64,000 bases of DNA from Harmothoe impar (lineage: Eukaryota; Annelida; Polychaeta; Phyllodocida; Polynoidae). The notes under the pieces are model-generated. The model was not told the origin of the DNA and searched no databases. It saw only the letters and a list, made by a program, of their open reading frames with translations. Below, piece by piece: positions 58,814 to 64,000 of this stretch. The stretch is taken from contig OX381707.1 in assembly GCA_947462335.1 (NCBI GenBank), forward strand, positions 16,831,418 to 16,895,417. The letters run 5' to 3'. How positions within the stretch are numbered: position 1 is the first letter of the stretch; each line of letters opens with the position of its first letter. The position numbers were made by a program, and so were the translations under genes.

Positions 58814-61800
58814 AAGTACCTGTTAGAGGCTATATGAAACAGCCCTTTATACACTGAAATAGCTGCTCTCACAGTATAGTTCCCAAAACAACTGCCCTTG
58901 TCCAATTTAGAGTCTACTTTATTAGGTTATATTCAATTAATCATCAGCATTGAAGACACCATCCGAACCCCTTTGAAAAGTACTACATAGCTTATTTTCA
59001 TTGCGTCACAACAACAAAAAGTCTCCAAGTCATCAATTATCTTAGAAAAGTATTTGTCATAATACAAGTTGAATAAAAGGTGTGCCATATTCCTCTCAAT
59101 CATTATTGATAATCATTATGGATCCTTATGATGATAGAACTAAAAATGATTCTACTCAAACAGTAGAAGAGATTCCGAATAGATTTGCAGCTGTTGACAA
59201 CAAGTTGTAATCTGTTTTTGACATTTCCAATTCAACTGCCCAGCCAGTCAACTCCAGATGCTGATTGAGAGATATTTTGCTGATGTGGCAATGGAGCATT
59301 ATAATTGGAGTTGGTAGTTCAGTAGATAGACAACATTGTGAGGAGAAATGATGGAGATATCTGTAGTGAGAGTTTTGTGAGTGAAAGCAAAATAAGTAAA
59401 AGGAAGTGGGGAATTCTTTATGAACTGTCAAGAATAAGAGATGTGTACTTTACTAGTTGAAATGAGCTATTTGCAGCTTACTATTGAGGGGTTTACCTTG
59501 GTTTTCTGAGATGATTTTGAACTATCATTGTTCTAACTGTCATCTTGCAAAATTGGTTAATTTCAATCATCTATAGTTAGATTTCAGGTGAAAAAAGATG
59601 TCGTAACAGTGACCTACAGCCATGCTTAGATGATTTCACAACACAACCTGCATCGGGAATGCACATAACAGTTTAATATGAAAACTTTAGCTTCATTGCA
59701 ACCTCCAACGGCAGACACTGAAGCAGAGTGTCGTCTTAATCACATTCCCTCCAAGTGTGAAATTGAATTTGTGTGGACATGCCCATGCCATCCCTGTCCA
59801 ATATTGACAGTAATAACTCAAGGCTGGCCAATAATGGGGAAAACAAGAACCTGTCTGTATAAGAGGAGGGGCACTGCTAGAGATAGCTGCTCAGTCATAC
59901 AGCACTAAATAATCAGCCACGTTAAGCCAGGTGAGAAAATGTAGTTTGATTCCATTAAAAGTGATCAAAATCTTGGGTAAAGCTATTCATCTCCGATACA
60001 TAAAATTCATTTTATCACTCTTTTGGATCCTACTATTGCCTATGGCCATGGTATTGCTGTGTTACAGTTTGGCCCTATAAAAAAGTATTCAATGACAGAT
60101 GAGCTGGCTGGAAGAAAAAAATTGGATATATCAGATTGGCCTGTCTGTAGTATAAGGCAAGGGACACGGCAGTGTAGTATGTCTCTTTCAGCTATTCCCA
60201 AGGGTGGACTCAGGCAAGTTCCGATGGCAGCTGATATAGGTCATGGTCTGAAAGGAAAGGGAGCTATTTTCTACCTAATACTGTGGGTCATCTGTGGGTT
60301 AGTGTGTGCTACTGCAGCTGTAACTTTGTGTTACCATTATAGTAAACACAACTCCCTGTAGTCTCTATGTCCCCCACCAGGGCCCACACCTCCGACAACC
60401 AGGCCTTCTGGGAGGCTTCATTTCATTACTTAAACGTGACTCCTCCATTCAGCCCCACAAGATGACTTAATCCAATTACAAACCCAGACAGGACTAGGGC
60501 TCCGTCGTAGCTGCAGACCCCAGAAATTGTCAAGCTCTTGGCCTGTTCCTTAAATAGGGAAGATGTTGGATAGTGCCAATGCCATCTACTTGGATTTTGT
60601 CCGTTAAGAACAGACCTGGTTCCTTATAACTTCAAGATTGATTTGTTGTCTATAAGGTGCTTGGTGTTTTAGATGGTCATGGCCTAGGTAGTATATATGT
60701 AACTGTTCTTGAAACTAATATTTTACCTTAGCCCTCCTCCAAGAGCGATCTAAGAGGGAAGATCATAAATCAGATTTGTTACTCCACTATGCCAACTAGT
60801 CTCCGATACCCTGTTAACATGTTCGCACCCAAATAACAAACCTCCTGCAATACTAATCCCTCATTCGGTGAAGTGGGTTTCGGCCATCTTGGTTATGGTC
60901 ACTCCTTATTGACAGGCCAAAGATGCAACACTGGTTTCCTGCAGGTTTCATTACAGAATTAAAGAGATTCCAGGTGTCAGACTGGATTTAGCAATGAGGC
61001 TACAAATGAGTTTTCTAACCAATACTGATGGATGACAGTGCAGATTTGTCTTTTTCATTTTGGATCAGATTAATTCAGTTATTTCCATTTCTTTTGGTTA
61101 CATTCCACTCCGTTTTTTAATCGATCAGAATGAATACAGAACCCTTCATTTATGGTAAATGACTCTGAAGTATATATGATTCTGGTATTGATACTGGTAT
61201 TCCATATCGTATAGTATTTATAAAATTTCCAAAACATTCCACGCAGTCAAAAGTTATTTTCTTATGCCAAGAAGATATTTTATTTAAAATAAAATGTTCT
61301 AATATGGTGGGAAGTGCCAGTCCCAAAAGATGTAACAGAGCGCTTCCCTATTTTGCTGCCCAAGGGTCCCTGCAGTGTGGGCAAACAAAGGTATGGAATA
61401 TGTTCCTATAACCTAGATGCACACCATTTGTCAGATATATTGTCCCTTTTAATACCTTAGGGCGTTTTTCCCTGTGGTACGATCACAATATTTTTCTCAC
61501 TGACAAGTGACTCACCCGTTCAAGACACAACCATCTCAACATATTGTCCTTCCATGACACTGCCCTACTCAGCCAGCCTATGACATTAAGGTACACAGCA
61601 GTGTTCGAACAAACTTTATTTGACAGGGATGATCCAGACCTTCCACTTATGTGCATGGTGCCTGTACAGGTTATTTTAATCCTATAGTCATTTTCTTTTG
61701 TATATTGGGTAGTCGTAAGATTAAACACAATTGACACACATTATGGGTATATTTAATTTAGATTCTCCCCACCCATTCACTGGATGCAAAGTAGTCCACA

Positions 61801-62513
61801 TATTGATCCTTGAGGCTTCTGTTTCACAAAGTATGTATAGACAGAAATAACGACTGGACCTAGTCGCTGCACTGGAGTCAACAAGTCAGGAGTAAGGACA
61901 ACCATGGCTGTAACTATGGCAATAAAAGATTTTGGGCCTGCAGAGTAGTTCTGACCTGACTAATATGGCACAGACCAGGCATGCATAAGAAGCTGTACCC
62001 TGACAACCTCCCAGTTCTACAAACATCCACTCATCTAGTATCATTATACACAGATTTTCCAAATTCCCACCATCCTAGTCACTTAGCTAGTAGCGGTTAG
62101 AGTTGGGAAAATCCCTCTTGGAGTTCCCATATATATAAAATATATTAGCATATTTCGTTTCTTTCAGGAATATGAAAATTCAGATTGTGCTAGATTTGAC
62201 ACCACAGATGACATTCTTATATTCTACAGATACCCCAAGCCTCTACTGGTGATAGTTTTCAGCCAGCTCCCATGGTCTCTATATTGTACACAGTAACATG
62301 ACATATATGACTAACATAGAGTAAGGCAGTCTTATGAGTAGTTGTACAAAGTTTGTCCCAGGTGTCATAACAAGACTGTACGTGTTCACCAGCTGCTATC
62401 ACATTCCATATGGTCTCCTTTCACGTGTTGGCAAAGGAGTCTACACTGCTATCATACATTTAGGTAGAGTAGCTATATTAAGTAATTGTTTAGCCTAAAT
62501 ATAGTCTCATATA
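58814..62513. repeat. Array unit 5, segmental duplicate of 41575-45560
   Basis: Blocks n, a, b, c, d, e, f, h and i, collinear with unit 3/4. It ends exactly where the LTR begins; the partner sequence continues past 45575 without a break. Confidence 0.8.
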
Positions 62514-62997
62514 TGTGGTGGTTCGTAGTTAACTCTAGGTTAAAGAACAACGATCATGGCAGTTTCCAGGTGCGAGAATATATCTGTCTTTATTCACAAG
62601 AATAACAACTCTAGTTCCTTTGCTAGGGAACGATCAGTGTAGAATTAATACACACAGGTAAATCAGGTTTCTCTATAAATAGAGGAAACGGTAAGTATAC
62701 AACTCTTAGCATACAACTCTGTCCGCACGGTTGGACATGTGAAGTCTCTCGTCAGTCGGGCCTGCACTGACTGCCGTTCCAGGTAAACACACGGGCCTTA
62801 TATAGCACCGGCTCTTAGATCACGTGGCCAGGTGGGTGGGTCGGCCGCCCACCTGAGAGCGGCACACAGTTACCTGAAGAGGACCTGCGCCCTCTCCCGG
62901 GAACTGTGTGCACTAGCTCCAGGTGGAGAAGCCGAGTAAACAGACGTTACCCGGAAATACCGTGTATGAGATTAATATGTAATATCATGCCCCTACA
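62514..62997 (-). mobile_element. 3' LTR of an LTR retrotransposon
   Basis: 484 bp with TG...CA ends (minus strand TGTAGGGG to CACCACA). Minus-strand CTATATAAG lies at 62805-62797 and AATAAA at 62594-62589. A G-rich polypurine tract (CTAGGGGGGGTAG) lies immediately upstream, on the window's right side, which places the element body beyond 62997. The left flank is array DNA. The 5' LTR, primer-binding site and coding region lie outside the window. Confidence 0.8.
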
Positions 62998-64000
62998 CTA
63001 CCCCCCCTAGACAAAACTAGGTAGTAACGAATATATATACGGTTTTCCTAGTTTATAGAAAACACTTTAGACCAACGACTTTACAGTTATTGTCTATACA
63101 GTAACTAGGGGCGTAAACATATTATCACGACATACTACACAAGCGAGATCATCAAACTCAATATAAATATGGCATTACACTGTAATAGCAACCATAATGG
63201 ATGATTTAGGTATGTTTTATGACAAGTGAATATAATATCATTCATACAATCGAACGGCTTGACACATTTCGATATGACTTCCTTATGAAGTTTCCTTACT
63301 CGGTTATTAAAAAAAATGCGCGTGGGGTGTGTATATATTTAAGTTTAACAGAAAAGTTATTAAAAACGAGTCCTGATAAGGACTCACAACCACCAGCGTC
63401 TTACATTGATTTGTGATTTAATGAAAACATTCACACAATGGATAACAATAACCACAGCCTTTGTTTTAAGCCGGGTAATCCGATTATATAACCGGAAATA
63501 TTAATACCTCTCGCAACATACAACAGAGTCAACACACACGACAATACCTTATGGTACAATTAGCATCTACACATAGTCTTAACGACTTCATATAAACATT
63601 ACGGGTAGCTAGTTTATCAGATCATACAATCTTCATATATAGCATATTATGAAAACCCGATTCATATGGTAAGTATGAGAACACCATATTAGAACACCTG
63701 AGGTGATATGTATCACATAATAATGACTTATTTATATATTAAAAACGTTTTAATGAGTAACCTGGCAGTGTACCCGGAAACCCTTACAATTAAATATAGC
63801 TTACTGGTGATCTAGTTGTGGACAAGGTGCTCTCCGCTTCTAATAGATGAATGAGTAAGGTGCTCTCCTCTTCTTAATACTGTTTCTTGGATAAATATCA
63901 CCCGAAGGTAAGTTCATATGTACACAGCTCGCTAAGTATCCCGTCCTCGCTCCAGTAATGATCATGACATATATAACTATAATCCGGCTGGAAACCACGA
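62998..64000 (-). mobile_element. Internal 3' region of the LTR retrotransposon (runs off window)
   Basis: AT-rich sequence with no minus-strand frame of note, so probably 3' untranslated sequence of the element, or of a non-autonomous member. A small hairpin (GAGTCC, TGATAA loop, GGACTC) sits at about 63369-63386. Confidence 0.55.

Larger units (their letters stand above)
22490..62513. repeat. Degenerate tandem array, monomer about 7.4-7.7 kb
   Basis: Named blocks recur in a fixed order and orientation. Anchors: ACTCCACTATGCCAACTAGT at 26951, 43889 and 60781, with a diverged copy near 36170 (block e); CCAGGGCCCACACC-type at 22597, 35720, 43485 and 60375 (block d); TCTGGGCACCC at about 32995, 40518 and 48112 (block l). 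Block e spacing is 9219, 7719 and 16892 bp. Removing the 717-bp and 850-bp insertions from the first interval gives about 7650. Removing the 1935-bp and 228-bp insertions from the last gives about twice 7365. Identity ranges from about 70 to over 90 percent. Nothing in it reads as an intact gene. Confidence 0.8.

Noticed and set aside
63360..63400. Possible hammerhead ribozyme near the GAGTCC/GGACTC hairpin
   Set aside because: A CTGATA-like core is present but no CGAAA partner segment was found at the required position on either strand.
1..64000. CRISPR arrays, bacterial operons or prophage
   Set aside because: Repeats lack regular unique spacers and the sequence has eukaryotic features throughout, such as retrotransposons, MITEs and splice and poly(A) signals.
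1..64000. tRNA, rRNA or snRNA genes
   Set aside because: I scanned by eye for box A/box B pairs and familiar conserved cores and saw none. A covariance-model search would settle it.

Overview
The window looks like intergenic DNA from an animal, most likely a marine invertebrate. It is AT-rich, has almost no long open reading frames, and is full of short inverted-terminal-repeat elements, microsatellites and diverged duplicated blocks. I recognise no host protein-coding gene, tRNA or rRNA. The only convincing protein-coding genes belong to one retrotransposon. The species cannot be fixed from the sequence; Ngaro/DIRS-type tyrosine-recombinase retrotransposons are known from echinoderms, lancelets, hemichordates, molluscs, cnidarians and fish.

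Region 1 (1-8.9 kb): a duplicated segment opens the window, with a perfect CTCF-like motif at base 1. It is interrupted by an 805-bp inverted-repeat element built from short palindromic units (747-1551). Two small terminal-inverted-repeat elements and an (AG)n microsatellite follow.

Region 2 (8944-14345, minus strand): a structurally complete Ngaro-like tyrosine-recombinase retrotransposon. Its split direct repeats are A1 (14053-14345), B1-A2 (9976-9476) and B2 (9156-8944). Gag, reverse transcriptase/RNase H and tyrosine recombinase lie between A1 and B1. Each pair of split repeats looks identical by eye, so insertion was recent. Gag and RT are in one frame, separated by a single UAG, and RT has no AUG of its own near its start. 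The recombinase frame holds one in-frame UAA 23 codons after its likely AUG. A CRE/TATA-type promoter sits in A and an AATAAA just upstream of B2.

Region 3 (14.3-22.4 kb): the second copy of the duplicated segment (15.6-17.6 kb), (GT)n, a 414-bp G-rich element with a 9-bp target duplication, and a 179-bp tandem duplication.

Region 4 (about 22.5-62.5 kb): a degenerate tandem array. Ordered sequence blocks recur in the same order and orientation. Once recognisable insertions are subtracted, the monomer is about 7.4-7.7 kb. No conserved long reading frame runs through it. The copies act as empty-site controls for inserted elements: small inverted-repeat elements at 25.2, 25.7, 31.1 and 49.2 kb, an LTR-like insertion at 28.9-29.6 kb, a CACTA-like element at 54.6-56.6 kb, and an LTR retrotransposon whose 3' LTR starts at 62514 and whose body runs off the right edge. 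A 104-nt hairpin lies at 32414-32517.
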